Positions 34,537 through 43,354 of a stretch of DNA of 64,000 nt are shown in pieces. Origin of the DNA: an uncultured Paracoccaceae bacterium (GTDB lineage Bacteria > Pseudomonadota > Alphaproteobacteria > Rhodobacterales > Rhodobacteraceae); assembly GCA_947493745.1 (NCBI GenBank), contig CANLSM010000003.1:248001-312000 (forward strand). Direction: 5' to 3'. Each line of letters begins with the position of its first letter. Position 1 is the first letter of the stretch. The notes under the pieces were generated by a model. That model was not told the DNA's origin, did no database searches, and saw nothing but the letters and a program-made list of their open reading frames with translations. The translations under genes and the position numbers were made by a program.

Positions 34537-34565
34537 TATGGCCAATTACGCCATATTTGGCCATA
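34537..34565. promoter_or_regulatory. Palindromic operator of the parDE operon
   Basis: TATGGCCA at 34537-34544 and TGGCCATA at 34558-34565 form an inverted repeat 22 bases before the ParD start. An internal GCCATATTTGGC is also dyadic. Antitoxins of the ParD type autoregulate through such sites, which supports a role as operator. Confidence 0.6.
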
Positions 34566-34586
34566 TCAAAGCGAAAGGTCCTTAAT

Positions 34587-34829
34587 ATGCCCAACATTCA
34601 CCTGACCAAGCCAATGAAGGAGTTCGTAGAAGCACAGGTTGCGTCAGGAGCCTATGCTAACGCCAGTGAGGTAGTGCGAGACGGCATGCGTCGCTTGATG
34701 GAGGCAGAAGGTGCCTTCGATGCTCTTAAGACAAAGGTGGATGCGGGGGTCGACGATCTGCGACAAGGGAGGACAGTCTGGTTTGATCCGCACGCCTATG
34801 AACCGGGAGCCTTTGGAAAGGGCAAGTGA
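34587..34829 (+). CDS. parD: ParD-family antitoxin
   Basis: 80-residue antitoxin. The N-terminus MPNIHLTKPMKEFVEAQVASGAYANASEVVRDGMRRL is the ribbon-helix-helix fold of the ParD/CopG type (given here in two blocks of fewer than 20 residues: NIHLTKPMKEFVEAQV and YANASEVVRDGMRRLME). The C-terminal part would wrap the toxin. ATG 34587 has AAAGG eight bases upstream. Its stop overlaps the toxin start (GTGA). It neutralises ParE and represses the operon. Confidence 0.88.
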   Translation: MPNIHLTKPMKEFVEAQVASGAYANASEVVRDGMRRLMEAEGAFDALKTKVDAGVDDLRQGRTVWFDPHAYEPGAFGKGK

Positions 34830-35134
34830 CATTTGTTCTTTCTCAGTCGGCCAAGTCTGATTTGGATGGCATCCGGAACTATACCCGTCAGACATGGGGA
34901 GAAGACCAGTGGTTCAGTTACTATCGTGGGTTTGTTGTCGCTCTTGATCAAATTGCTGACGCGCCTTTGAGTGGCCGCAATCGCGAGGAGTTCCTGCCAG
35001 AACTTCGATCAACGTTTTACAAGGCACATGTTGTATTTTATCTGCCGGGCGAGGAGGTAATTAATATCGTTCGGATTTTGCACCGGCGACAGGATACAAG
35101 AAGGCTTGGATGGTCGACGGGCCAGAATGACTAG
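34826..35134 (+). CDS. parE: ParE/RelE-family toxin
   Basis: 102-residue toxin with the ParE fold: LSQSAKSDLDGIRNYT, GRNREEFLPELRSTFY, HVVFYLPGEEVINIVRILHRRQD. The last block carries the conserved RILHRRQD end. ParE toxins poison DNA gyrase; related RelE toxins cut mRNA, so the target is not certain. GTG start overlapping the ParD stop, giving translational coupling. Its 3' end overlaps the start of the next gene by eight bases, so all three genes form one unit. Confidence 0.87.
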   Translation: MTFVLSQSAKSDLDGIRNYTRQTWGEDQWFSYYRGFVVALDQIADAPLSGRNREEFLPELRSTFYKAHVVFYLPGEEVINIVRILHRRQDTRRLGWSTGQND

Positions 35135-35828
35135 TACCAAGGCGATCGACTATGGGTTGGAGCAAGTTTTGAGCAAAAAGACAGCATTCTTTGTGACTCC
35201 CATCGGCGAGAAGGGTACACAAATTCGAAAGAGGGCTGATGATCTTCTCGACTATGTGCTCAACCCATCTATTGGTGAGGACTTTGAGATCACAAGAGCT
35301 GATCGAGTGGTCGCACCAGGTTCAATCAACCACGACGTAATTCGGCGCCTGCATACCTCTGACCTCGTCGTTGCAGACCTGCAGGGGTTAAATCCAAACG
35401 TGATGTATGAAGTTGGAGTTCGGCACAGTTTTAACCTGCCAATTGTGCACATCGCTCAAAATGGAGAAAGACTGCCATTTGATATTACCGCTGAGAGGAC
35501 ACTTTTCTTCGATCTTTCCGATTTGGCCAGCGTCGAATTGGCAAAGGAGAAGATATCCGAATCAGCTGCAATTGCGGTTAGTGAAGCGGATAACTACTCG
35601 GGGCCGATAGATAGAGTGCTAAACGCTGAAGTTGTTTTCCGGAACACGGGCGATGTGGGAGTAGCAATTGAATTGATGGCTCAGCAGATCCAGAACCTAG
35701 CCGAAGAAGTATCACTTTTCGATCCACAAGTAGAGGTTTCGAGTGAGGTCAAACATCTGTACTCATTGTTTCAATCTGTATACCCATACGAAATCGACCA
35801 ATTGATTGATAAACTGCGGAAGTCTTGA
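35127..35828 (+). CDS. Deoxyribosyltransferase/TIR-like fold protein, possible effector
   Basis: 233-residue protein. The core FFVTPIGEKGTQIRKRADDL, VVADLQGLNPNVMYEVGVRHSF and LPFDITAERTLFFD follows the pattern of nucleoside 2-deoxyribosyltransferase-like (TIR-related) domains found in prokaryotic defence and stress proteins; the Glu in NVMYEVG is the expected catalytic residue. A C-terminal region of about 90 residues has no clear family. The ATG at 35127 overlaps the ParE stop by eight bases, so expression is tied to parDE. Low GC compared with neighbours suggests recent gain. NAD or nucleotide hydrolysis is an inference. Confidence 0.62.
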   Translation: MTSTKAIDYGLEQVLSKKTAFFVTPIGEKGTQIRKRADDLLDYVLNPSIGEDFEITRADRVVAPGSINHDVIRRLHTSDLVVADLQGLNPNVMYEVGVRHSFNLPIVHIAQNGERLPFDITAERTLFFDLSDLASVELAKEKISESAAIAVSEADNYSGPIDRVLNAEVVFRNTGDVGVAIELMAQQIQNLAEEVSLFDPQVEVSSEVKHLYSLFQSVYPYEIDQLIDKLRKS

Positions 35829-35839
35829 CAAAAAATTCA

Positions 35840-37639
35840 CTACCCATCCATCTTCAATGCCGAGATAAATGCTTCCTGCGGGATATCAACCTTGCCGAAC
35901 TGGCGCATGCGTTTCTTCCCGGCCTTCTGCTTCTCCAGAAGCTTCTTCTTCCGGGTGGTGTCGCCGCCGTAGCACTTGGCCGTCACGTCCTTTCTTAGTG
36001 CAGAAAGTGTCTCGCGGGCAATAATTCGCCCTCCGATTGCGGCCTGGATCGGGATCTTGAACATGTGCTGGGGGATGAGTTCCTTCAGTTTCTCGACCAT
36101 CGCGCGGCCGCGCGTCTCGGCTCGGGCGCGGTGCACCATGGTCGACAGCGCATCCACCGGCTCGTCATTGACCAGGATCTGCATCTTGACCAACTGATCC
36201 TCGGAATAGCCGATCATCTGGTAGTCGAAGCTCGCATAGCCCTTGGTCACGGATTTCAGCCGGTCGTAGAAATCGAACACCACCTCGTTGAGCGGCAGGT
36301 CATAGACCACCATCGCGCGACTGCCCGCATAGGTCAGGTCAAGCTGCACGCCGCGCCGGTCCTGGCAGAGTTTCAGAACGTCGCCCAGATATTCGTCGGG
36401 CACCAGAATGGTGGCTTTGATCCGCGGCTCCTCGATGCGGTCGATCTTTACCTGATCGGGCATATCGGCAGGGTTGTGCATCTCGATCATCTCGCCGTCG
36501 GTCAGGTAGACATGATAGATGACCGAAGGCGCCGTGGTGATCAGGTCGATATCGTATTCCCGCTCCAGCCGGTCGCGGATGACCTCCAGATGAAGAAGTC
36601 CAAGGAACCCGCAGCGAAAGCCGAAGCCGAGCGCAGCCGAGGTCTCCATCTCGGAGCTGAACGAGGCATCATTCAGCGCCAGTTTCTCGATGGCTTCCCG
36701 CAAGGCTTCGAAATCGGCATTGTCGACCGGGAAGAGACCGCAGAAGACCACCGGCTGGGCAGGCTGGAAGCCGGGCAGCGCCTCGGTTGTCCCCTTCTTC
36801 TCATGCGTGATAGTGTCGCCCACGCGGGTGTCGCGCACCTGCTTGATCGAGGCAGTGAGGAACCCGATCTCGCCCGGCCCCAGCACATCAATCATCTGCA
36901 TCGCGGGGCGGAAAACACCGATCCGGTCGACGGGATAGACCGCATTGGTGTTCATCATCCGAATGCGCTCGCCCTTTTTCAGATGACCGTCAAGGATGCG
37001 CACCAGCACGACCACGCCCAGATAGGCGTCATACCAGCTGTCCACCAGCATCGCCTTGAGTGGTGCGTCGGGATCACCCTTGGGGGCAGGCAGGCGGGCA
37101 ACGATGGCCTCCAGCACGTCCGGGATGCCAAGCCCGGTCTTGGCCGAGATCTCCACCGCCTCGGAGGCATCGATCCCGATCACATCCTCGATCTGCTCGC
37201 GCACCCGGTCAGGCTCGGCCGCGGGCAGGTCGATCTTGTTGAGCACCGGGACAATCTCGTGATCCGCATCAATCGCCTGATAGACATTGGCCAGCGTCTG
37301 CGCCTCGACACCCTGGCTGGCATCGACCACCAGAAGCGAGCCCTCGACCGCCTGCATCGAGCGGCTGACCTCATAGGCGAAATCCACATGACCCGGCGTG
37401 TCGATCAGGTTGAGCACATAGCTCTCCCCATCGTTGGCGGTGTAGTCGATCCGCACGGTATTGGCCTTGATGGTGATCCCGCGCTCGCGCTCGATATCCA
37501 TGGCGTCGAGCAACTGCTCCTTCATGTCCCGATCAGCGACGGTCCCGGTGGACTGGATCAGCCGGTCAGCCAGCGTCGATTTCCCGTGGTCGATATGCGC
37601 CACGATGGAGAAATTGCGGATATGAGAGAGCTTTGTCAT
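35840..37639 (-). CDS. lepA: Elongation factor 4 (LepA)
   Basis: Ribosome-bound GTPase of 599 residues that can back-translocate stalled ribosomes. GTP site [14 protein letters not shown], switch region [28 protein letters not shown] and [12 protein letters not shown] are present, and the LepA-specific C-terminal domain ends with [25 protein letters not shown]. The start [17 protein letters not shown] is the family's usual one; an in-frame start 18 codons upstream is rejected. Ends 11 bases from the convergent effector gene, so the accessory islet is inserted next to it. Confidence 0.96.
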   Translation of the reverse strand: MTKLSHIRNFSIVAHIDHGKSTLADRLIQSTGTVADRDMKEQLLDAMDIERERGITIKANTVRIDYTANDGESYVLNLIDTPGHVDFAYEVSRSMQAVEGSLLVVDASQGVEAQTLANVYQAIDADHEIVPVLNKIDLPAAEPDRVREQIEDVIGIDASEAVEISAKTGLGIPDVLEAIVARLPAPKGDPDAPLKAMLVDSWYDAYLGVVVLVRILDGHLKKGERIRMMNTNAVYPVDRIGVFRPAMQMIDVLGPGEIGFLTASIKQVRDTRVGDTITHEKKGTTEALPGFQPAQPVVFCGLFPVDNADFEALREAIEKLALNDASFSSEMETSAALGFGFRCGFLGLLHLEVIRDRLEREYDIDLITTAPSVIYHVYLTDGEMIEMHNPADMPDQVKIDRIEEPRIKATILVPDEYLGDVLKLCQDRRGVQLDLTYAGSRAMVVYDLPLNEVVFDFYDRLKSVTKGYASFDYQMIGYSEDQLVKMQILVNDEPVDALSTMVHRARAETRGRAMVEKLKELIPQHMFKIPIQAAIGGRIIARETLSALRKDVTAKCYGGDTTRKKKLLEKQKAGKKRMRQFGKVDIPQEAFISALKMDG

Positions 37640-37749
37640 GGAAGGGGATATTGCGCGGGCGCGGGGGGGCGTCAAGTGGTGGTTGATGGACATGGTGGCG
37701 CGGGGGTGCTTTGGTAGTCGAAATTGGTGCGAGAGAACTGGAATCTTGT

Positions 37750-39327
37750 ATGGTAAGAGTTGAAACTCCTTTCAACATAGATAGCTGGAGCAAAGAGCAG
37801 CCCAGAGAAGTTCTGCTAACAATGGCGAACCGCTCTGCTTTGAGGGTTTTCCCATTTCTGTTTGGCATATTTCCCTTAAAGACCTCGACCTACGAACCCG
37901 AAGCCGTGATCCTGAAGGCAACCAGATGCCTTGTATCTGCAATGTGCGCAGTTGATGGTCCAACTAAGGCCGTGCGAGATGCGGCACGGGCGGGCCGCCC
38001 TGAAATCGCGGTACGCACACAATCAACACTGCCGGGTCGGTTTGGATCAGTGCATCAACCAGTCAGTCCAGAAGTTTCAAGGGCGATGTCCATTTCAGCA
38101 AATCCACTTGCTGTCCCGCTCTACGCCGATGCTGCGGTGTTAAGAGCTGCCGAAACAGCGTCCGAGGAGAATCCCGAAACCTGCCTCAACTTCTCGCTGC
38201 AGGCTCTCCGCGTCGCTGGAGGAGCATCCGGTACGGCAGGTGCAGCTGATGCAGATGCGGCCAACTACTGGGACAGCGTCGCCGATGATATACGGGACGT
38301 TGATGCCGGGATGCACACCGAGCTTCTGACACGAAAACCACTCTGGGGCAGTCAGTGGAGGTCATCGCGCGCCAGTTCCTACTGGATTGAGTTAAAGCAG
38401 GCTCTTCAAGAACACAGTTCTAACTTCGACTATTGGATTCGCTGGTACGAGGGCTTTCAGAGCGGCGCCCCGCTGAACTGGGACATTCAGGAAAAAATCG
38501 CCCTGCTGCCAGATGAGGACTGGGAGCAGGGGCCGGAGCATATTGCTGAGAAGATTGCGGAGATCGAGGCCGCATATCTGGTTGGCGCAACACCACTCGC
38601 CGAGCGGATCGAGATCAGCGCGGATACTGGCCGCCTTCGTGTTGTTCCCGAGCCGATGGAGCCTGTGCATCTCTACCGGAACGCGCTGGAGACAGTTCGC
38701 GATGAGGTCTCGGATATCCGGACCGAAGGGCTGGGTAACCTCTATTCGGCGTTGGCGCCCTCCTTTGCCCGCCTCGACCGGACATTCGAAAAATACGCGG
38801 ACAGTCCACAGCGGGTGCACGACGATTTCATGCGGGTGCACCGAAATGTTCATCGACTGGTTTCTGTCAAAGAACTGCCAGACGACGAAGTGACGAATGC
38901 ATTGCAGGAAGTGCTCGACACCGGAGCTACGGATATCCGGGCGGCGATGCCGGTTGTGGCCGAGGCGGTTGAAAAGCGTCTGACGCTGCGACTGAATAAG
39001 CTCGAGGATGCTGGAAAGGGTGAGATCGCAGAGGCGGTTGAATTGGTTGCCGACCTCAGCGAGCCTCAGCTTGAGGACGAGTGGCGAGAGGATTTGTTCG
39101 AAGTTCTCAATACCTCTCTCGATCCCGACTCTGGCGGAGCGCCGGAACTGGGTTCGGTTGACGCGACCTACCGCCTTGCCAGCCGCCTGTCGCGCTCGCG
39201 TCCGCTTCTGCCGAAGCTCTATGAAAATGCTGAGAAGATCGGAAAGGGTTTCAAGGTGGGGAAAACGATTGCGGAGATCATGGCGCAGCTTGCGGTGGCG
39301 ATCGGTCGTCTCATCAGCCTGATCTGA
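37750..39327 (+). CDS. Hypothetical protein, 525 residues, helical
   Basis: Function not recognised. Residues about 195-270 carry a segment ([40 protein letters not shown]) that recurs in unnamed alphaproteobacterial proteins of unknown function. The rest is predicted helical with charged heptad-like stretches; the C-terminal 20 residues ([19 protein letters not shown]) are hydrophobic and could be a membrane tail. Start at ATG 37750 (GGAA six bases before); a TTG 13 codons earlier is possible. Lies beside lepA in the same variable area as the parDE-effector genes. Could be a stress or defence gene, but nothing in the sequence shows it. Confidence 0.6.
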   Translation: MVRVETPFNIDSWSKEQPREVLLTMANRSALRVFPFLFGIFPLKTSTYEPEAVILKATRCLVSAMCAVDGPTKAVRDAARAGRPEIAVRTQSTLPGRFGSVHQPVSPEVSRAMSISANPLAVPLYADAAVLRAAETASEENPETCLNFSLQALRVAGGASGTAGAADADAANYWDSVADDIRDVDAGMHTELLTRKPLWGSQWRSSRASSYWIELKQALQEHSSNFDYWIRWYEGFQSGAPLNWDIQEKIALLPDEDWEQGPEHIAEKIAEIEAAYLVGATPLAERIEISADTGRLRVVPEPMEPVHLYRNALETVRDEVSDIRTEGLGNLYSALAPSFARLDRTFEKYADSPQRVHDDFMRVHRNVHRLVSVKELPDDEVTNALQEVLDTGATDIRAAMPVVAEAVEKRLTLRLNKLEDAGKGEIAEAVELVADLSEPQLEDEWREDLFEVLNTSLDPDSGGAPELGSVDATYRLASRLSRSRPLLPKLYENAEKIGKGFKVGKTIAEIMAQLAVAIGRLISLI

Positions 39328-39453
39328 GGTCCGAGCTTGATGCTGTTTTGGTGAGCGAGCAGATCAACATTTAACCCCCACTTAACACCTTTTCGCCAAA
39401 TTCAGAGGCTAGCGTTAACCAAACCGATCATCACAGATCCCAGCCGAGGCCCC

Positions 39454-39756
39454 ATGAAACTCCCTGCTCTCTCGCTCATCGCCCTGATCGCTCTGCCCGG
39501 GATCGGGCAGGCTATGGGACCGACGGAGAGGGCGTGTCTGTCGTCGCCGCGCTCGCCCGGGCAGCAGGTGTGTTCCTGCGCGCAGCAGGTGGCCGATCAG
39601 ACGCTGAACGCCGCCGATCAGCGGCAGGCGGCGCGGATCATTTCGGAGCCTGATCTCTATCTTGAGTTCAAGTACAGCAGCAATGGCGGCGACAAGGCGT
39701 TTCTGGAACGCTACAAGCGCTGGGGTGAGTATTCGGCGCAGGTCTGCCGCGGCTGA
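39454..39756 (+). CDS. Small exported cysteine-containing protein
   Basis: 100-residue protein with a signal peptide (MKLPALSLIALIALPGIGQA). The mature part has four cysteines (including CSC) and no known domain; it ends in AQVCRG. Probably periplasmic. GAGG precedes the ATG. Function unknown. Confidence 0.65.
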   Translation: MKLPALSLIALIALPGIGQAMGPTERACLSSPRSPGQQVCSCAQQVADQTLNAADQRQAARIISEPDLYLEFKYSSNGGDKAFLERYKRWGEYSAQVCRG

Positions 39757-39826
39757 CCTTCCGGTTTGCGGGCCATCCTGTCCCGGGATAGGACATCATC
39801 AGATATTCGGAAAGCGGGAGTGAGGG

Positions 39827-40447
39827 ATGTCCGATCCACTGGCATTGGCCGACTGGCGCCGCTCGGTCTTCGATCTTTATCGCGACATTCGCGACCACGC
39901 GGATCCGGCGGCGGCCCATGCGCTCTGGCGCGAGACGAAGGACCGTCTGTTTCACACTCATGCGGTCTCGCCTCTCGATGCGGATGCGCGGAGCGGTTTT
40001 GGCGGGCTCCGCTATTACGACTATGACCCGGCGTTGCGCCATGTGGTCGAGGTCGAGCCCGCCTCTGGCCCGATGCGCGACGTTCCGGTCGGTGCCGATG
40101 GCATGGTCCGGTACAGCCCCCTTGCGCGCACAAGCGGGCTGGAGGCCGCGTTCGGGTCCGAGTTGACGCTCTACTGGATTGCGGGCTATGGCGGCGGGCT
40201 GTTCCTGCCGTTCAGGGACGCGACCTGCGGAACCGAGACCTTCGGGGCCGGGCGCTATCTGCTCGACACTATCAAGGGGGCCGATCTGGGACAGGAGGGC
40301 AACGCCCTGATCCTTGATTTCAACTTCGCCTATAACCCGTCCTGTTCCTATTCGGATGCCTGGGTCTGTCCGCTGTCTCCGGTCGAGAACACGCTGTCCG
40401 AATGCGTGCGGGGCGGTGAGCGCCTCATGTCCGCTTCGCCAGCATGA
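39827..40447 (+). CDS. DUF1684 domain protein
   Basis: 206-residue cytoplasmic protein. The family core is clear: GLRYYDYD, LYWIAGYGGGLFLPFRDATCG, TFGAGRYLLDTIKGADL, LDFNFAYNPSCSYSDAWVCPLSPVENTL. DUF1684 proteins are widespread and uncharacterised. The 3' end overlaps the convergent methyltransferase by 23 bases. GTGAGGG before the ATG. Confidence 0.85.
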   Translation: MSDPLALADWRRSVFDLYRDIRDHADPAAAHALWRETKDRLFHTHAVSPLDADARSGFGGLRYYDYDPALRHVVEVEPASGPMRDVPVGADGMVRYSPLARTSGLEAAFGSELTLYWIAGYGGGLFLPFRDATCGTETFGAGRYLLDTIKGADLGQEGNALILDFNFAYNPSCSYSDAWVCPLSPVENTLSECVRGGERLMSASPA

Positions 40448-41261
40448 TCACAGGCTCGATCTGGTGCGCAGTCAGGGCCGTGACATAGTTTGCAAACTTC
40501 GCCTTCGTGTCCGCGCCGGTCAGAAGATGCAGACCCAGAGGCGGCGGAGCGCCCGCGTTCCCGGCTTTCGCAAAGGCTTTCTCGAAGAAGGCCAGGGCCG
40601 CCTCGCGCTGGTTTTCCTCGGCCATGATCTGGAATCCGGCTGCCTCAAGCAGCCCGGCGGTCTCATCCGTTGAGCAGAGGAAGCTTGTCTCGTCCGTCGC
40701 GGCCCATGGCACGGGATAGAGCATGTCCGGAACCGGCCCCTTCATGACGTCGAAAATGCAGAACTCCGCCCCCGGTTTCAGAACTCGCCGCATCTCGGCA
40801 TAGAAACCGGTCCGGTCCTCGACATTCATCGCGACATGAAAGCTGACCGCGCCATCGCAGGTGGCGTCGCCCAAAGGCATGTCGGTCACGCTCGCGCAGT
40901 GAAACCTGCACCTGTCGCCAAGCCCCATACGTTTGCTGAGCGCCTCGGCCACCTCGACATAGTCCGGCGTCAGATCGATGCCCGTCACCTCACAGCCATG
41001 ATCGGCGGCAAGTCTGCGGCTCGTCCCGCCTATGCCGCAGCCCGCGTCTAGCAGATGCATTCCCGGCGCAAGCCGCATCATCCCCAGCGCCTTCACGGTC
41101 ATCTGCTTGCCGGCGGTGTGAAACTCGTCGACCGGGGCAAGGTCGTCGGGCGTGGCGGAGGCGGGATCGATGCCGCTTTGCCTCAACCCGTCCTCGATGC
41201 GACCCAGCAGACCCTTGCTGCCGTAATGCTCCGCAACCGCGTCTTCGTATTTGCCTGACAT
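40425..41261 (-). CDS. Class I SAM-dependent methyltransferase
   Basis: 278-residue methyltransferase. SAM-binding motif LLDAGCGIGGTSRRLA, then GIDLTPDYVEVAEALS (motif II acidic) and VLKPGAEFCIFDVMKG. It is of the glycine/sarcosine/dimethylglycine N-methyltransferase-like or ubiquinone methyltransferase-like group; the N-terminal VAEHYGSKGLLGRIEDGL is similar to betaine-pathway N-methyltransferases, but this is a weak clue. Convergent with the DUF1684 gene. Substrate unknown. Confidence 0.78.
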   Translation of the reverse strand: MSGKYEDAVAEHYGSKGLLGRIEDGLRQSGIDPASATPDDLAPVDEFHTAGKQMTVKALGMMRLAPGMHLLDAGCGIGGTSRRLAADHGCEVTGIDLTPDYVEVAEALSKRMGLGDRCRFHCASVTDMPLGDATCDGAVSFHVAMNVEDRTGFYAEMRRVLKPGAEFCIFDVMKGPVPDMLYPVPWAATDETSFLCSTDETAGLLEAAGFQIMAEENQREAALAFFEKAFAKAGNAGAPPPLGLHLLTGADTKAKFANYVTALTAHQIEPVIMLAKRT

Positions 41262-41344
41262 ATCGTCCCCCTTTTTATTGTCGGTGGCAGTTTAGCAGAA
41301 ATCGGGTGTGACGGCGCCATTCGACCGAAGACGGCAGGAGGGCG

Positions 41345-41372
41345 TTGACAGCAAGCGCCAAATCCCTATAAC
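41345..41372 (+). promoter_or_regulatory. Sigma-70-type promoter of rpsD
   Basis: TTGACA at 41345-41350 and TATAAC at 41367-41372 with a 16-base spacer, near-consensus -35 and -10 boxes. Gives a leader of roughly 115 bases before the rpsD GTG. Confidence 0.75.
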
Positions 41373-41495
41373 CGCGCAATCTCGGGCCGGAGCAGGCTCG
41401 GGGCAAATTGGTGTTTGTGGCCCCCGCAAGGGAAAGCCTGTCGGCCCGAAAGGGCAAAGGAAAGCACCTTTCACATTTGATGAAAGGATCCAGCC

Positions 41496-42116
41496 GTGAC
41501 CAAACGCACAGCTGCCAAGTACAAAATTGACCGCCGGATGGGTGAAAACATCTGGGGTCGTCCGAAATCCCCCGTCAACCGTCGCGAGTACGGCCCCGGC
41601 CAGCACGGACAGCGCCGCAAGGGCAAGCTCAGCGATTTCGGCATCCAGCTTCGCGCCAAGCAGAAGCTGAAGGGCTACTACGGTGACCTGACCGAAAAGC
41701 AGTTCCGCCGCATCTATGCCGAAGCCGAGCGGGTCAAGGGCGATACCGGTGAAAACCTGATCGGTCTGCTGGAGCGTCGTCTGGACGCTGTCGTCTACCG
41801 CGCCAAGTTCGTGCCGACCGTCTTTGCTGCCCGACAGTTCGTCAACCACGGTCATGTCCGGGTGAACGGCAATAAGGTCAATATCCCCTCCTACCGCGTG
41901 AAAGAGGGTGATGTGATCGAAGTGCGCGATCGCTCCAAGCAACTGGCCGTTGTTCTTGAGGCCGTCAGCCTGGCCGAGCGCGACGTGCCCGACTACGTCA
42001 ATGTCGACCACTCCAAGATGACAGCCGAGTTCGTGCGCACACCCGGCCTTTCGGACGTCCCATATCCGGTGATGATGGAGCCGAACCTGGTCGTGGAATA
42101 CTACGCCAAAAACTGA
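41496..42116 (+). CDS. rpsD: 30S ribosomal protein S4
   Basis: 206-residue S4, which starts assembly of the 30S 5' domain. Sequence matches the alphaproteobacterial S4 throughout: [20 protein letters not shown] and [20 protein letters not shown], with the S4 RNA-binding domain at [16 protein letters not shown] and [18 protein letters not shown]. Starts with GTG and has AAAGGA upstream. Stand-alone gene with its own promoter and terminator. Confidence 0.97.
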   Translation: MTKRTAAKYKIDRRMGENIWGRPKSPVNRREYGPGQHGQRRKGKLSDFGIQLRAKQKLKGYYGDLTEKQFRRIYAEAERVKGDTGENLIGLLERRLDAVVYRAKFVPTVFAARQFVNHGHVRVNGNKVNIPSYRVKEGDVIEVRDRSKQLAVVLEAVSLAERDVPDYVNVDHSKMTAEFVRTPGLSDVPYPVMMEPNLVVEYYAKN

Positions 42117-42142
42117 TCTGCGGGCTTTCTCCCGTTGTTTGA

Positions 42143-42172
42143 AAGCCGCCGAGGAAATTCGGCGGCTTTTTT
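42143..42172 (+). terminator. Rho-independent terminator of rpsD
   Basis: AAGCCGCCGA at 42143-42152 pairs with TCGGCGGCTT at 42159-42168 with a six-base loop, followed by a T run to 42172. It begins 26 bases after the rpsD stop. Confidence 0.9.
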
Positions 42173-42238
42173 CGTTTCACCTGGTTTCGAATGTGAGAAC
42201 AGGCTGTTTACCGCCTCGTGTCTCTTAAGGCTTGCATA

Positions 42239-42280
42239 AACTGAACTGTTCAGTTTATTAATTATGAACCGAACGGTTCA
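42239..42280. promoter_or_regulatory. Two palindromic operators with overlapping promoter
   Basis: AACTGAAC-T-GTTCAGTT at 42239-42255 and TGAACCG-AA-CGGTTCA at 42265-42280. Both share GAAC/GTTC half-sites, as expected for one TetR-type repressor. A possible -35 TTGCAT at 42232-42237 and AT-rich -10 (TTATTA at 42255-42260) overlap the first site. Confidence 0.65.
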
Positions 42281-42302
42281 GTTGGAAACAAGGAGATATC
42301 AA

Positions 42303-42533
42303 ATGACCGTCACACGTTTTCCCGCGCTGTCTTTCGCCGCAATGATGATCATCCTGCCTATGGTTGCCTTCGCCGGTCAGGCCGTGTCCGATCGCCAGGA
42401 CACGATCCGGGTCAACTCCGCCCCGGCGGTGACCTGCACACAGCTTGAGCGGCAGGTCGGTTTGAGTGAGGACAAATGCGGCCACTACACGATTTCGGAG
42501 CTGACACGAATGAAGTTCGACGCCGAGGATTGA
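42303..42533 (+). CDS. Small exported protein controlled by twin palindromes
   Basis: 76-residue protein with signal peptide (MTVTRFPALSFAAMMIILPMVAFAG) and two cysteines in the mature part (TCTQLERQVGLSEDKCGHYT). Start at ATG 42303 with a strong AAGGAG. Function unknown. It is followed by the TetR gene and preceded by two palindromic operators, so it looks like the regulated target, with the regulator as the second gene. Confidence 0.65.
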   Translation: MTVTRFPALSFAAMMIILPMVAFAGQAVSDRQDTIRVNSAPAVTCTQLERQVGLSEDKCGHYTISELTRMKFDAED

Positions 42534-42641
42534 TCCGGTTTTCGTGCAAGGCGGGCGCGATTTCTGTGATGCGCCCGCTTTTAGACCCTGTTCGATACGC
42601 CGCCTGTGGTCTAGAACAGGATCAAGCCCTCGGAGATCGCA

Positions 42642-43265
42642 TTGGTTTCATTAGCAGATGAGAACGTAAAACCCGGCCGCAAAGCCGATCAGGTCCTGGA
42701 CGGAGCCCGCGATGTCTTCATGGCGCAAGGCTTTGAGGGTGCAAGTGTGGACGATATTGCCCGGGCGGCACGGGTCTCCAAGGCGACGCTCTACAGCTAT
42801 TACCCGGACAAGCGCGTGCTCTTCAGCCATGTGCTGAAGTCCGAGTGCACCAAGCAGGCCAATGTCCTGACAGAGTTGCTTGAAGCCGGCGGCACGACCC
42901 GCGAGGTTCTGTGCAACATCGCGCGCAGCTTTGTCTCCTTTCTGGTCACGCCGGTCGCGTTGAGCATGTTTCGCATCTGTGTCGCCGAGTCCGACCGTTT
43001 TCCGGAAGTCAGCCGCGCTTTCTACTCCTCGGGTCCCGAGATCATGCGCAAACGGATGGTGGCTTTTCTGCAGAATGCGACATCGCGCGGTGATCTCGAG
43101 ATCGAGGATTTCGGCCTTGCCGCCGATCAGCTGGCGGAACTCTGTCGTGCCGATCTCTTTCTGCTCTGCCTGCTGGGGCTGAAGAAAGATCCCGATCCGG
43201 ACGAGATCCGCTATGTCGCGGATCAGGCGGTCGAGACCTTTCTGGCCCGGTTCGCCCGCCGGTAA
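42642..43265 (+). CDS. TetR-family transcriptional regulator
   Basis: 207-residue repressor. The N-terminal HTH (ARDVFMAQGFEGASVDDIA, ARVSKATLYSYYPDKRVLFS) is diagnostic; the C-terminal ligand domain is TetR_C-like (FRICVAESDRFPEVSRAFYS) as in AefR/AcrR-type regulators. It begins at a TTG with GGAGA seven bases before; no closer ATG or GTG gives a full HTH. Likely binds the palindromes at 42239-42280 and may also control the MFS/MATE pair that follows. Confidence 0.88.
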   Translation: MVSLADENVKPGRKADQVLDGARDVFMAQGFEGASVDDIARAARVSKATLYSYYPDKRVLFSHVLKSECTKQANVLTELLEAGGTTREVLCNIARSFVSFLVTPVALSMFRICVAESDRFPEVSRAFYSSGPEIMRKRMVAFLQNATSRGDLEIEDFGLAADQLAELCRADLFLLCLLGLKKDPDPDEIRYVADQAVETFLARFARR

Positions 43266-43354
43266 CTGTTGCCGACCCGGCAACAGCGATTTGCACTCCT
43301 TGCCGCCATATTCTTCTCGCAATCATCTGGATCGAGGCGTAAAGCGAAAGTCTT

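Noticed and set aside
36065-37717. Long plus-strand ORF over lepA
   Set aside because: It is antisense to lepA and has no family features; lepA is clearly the gene.
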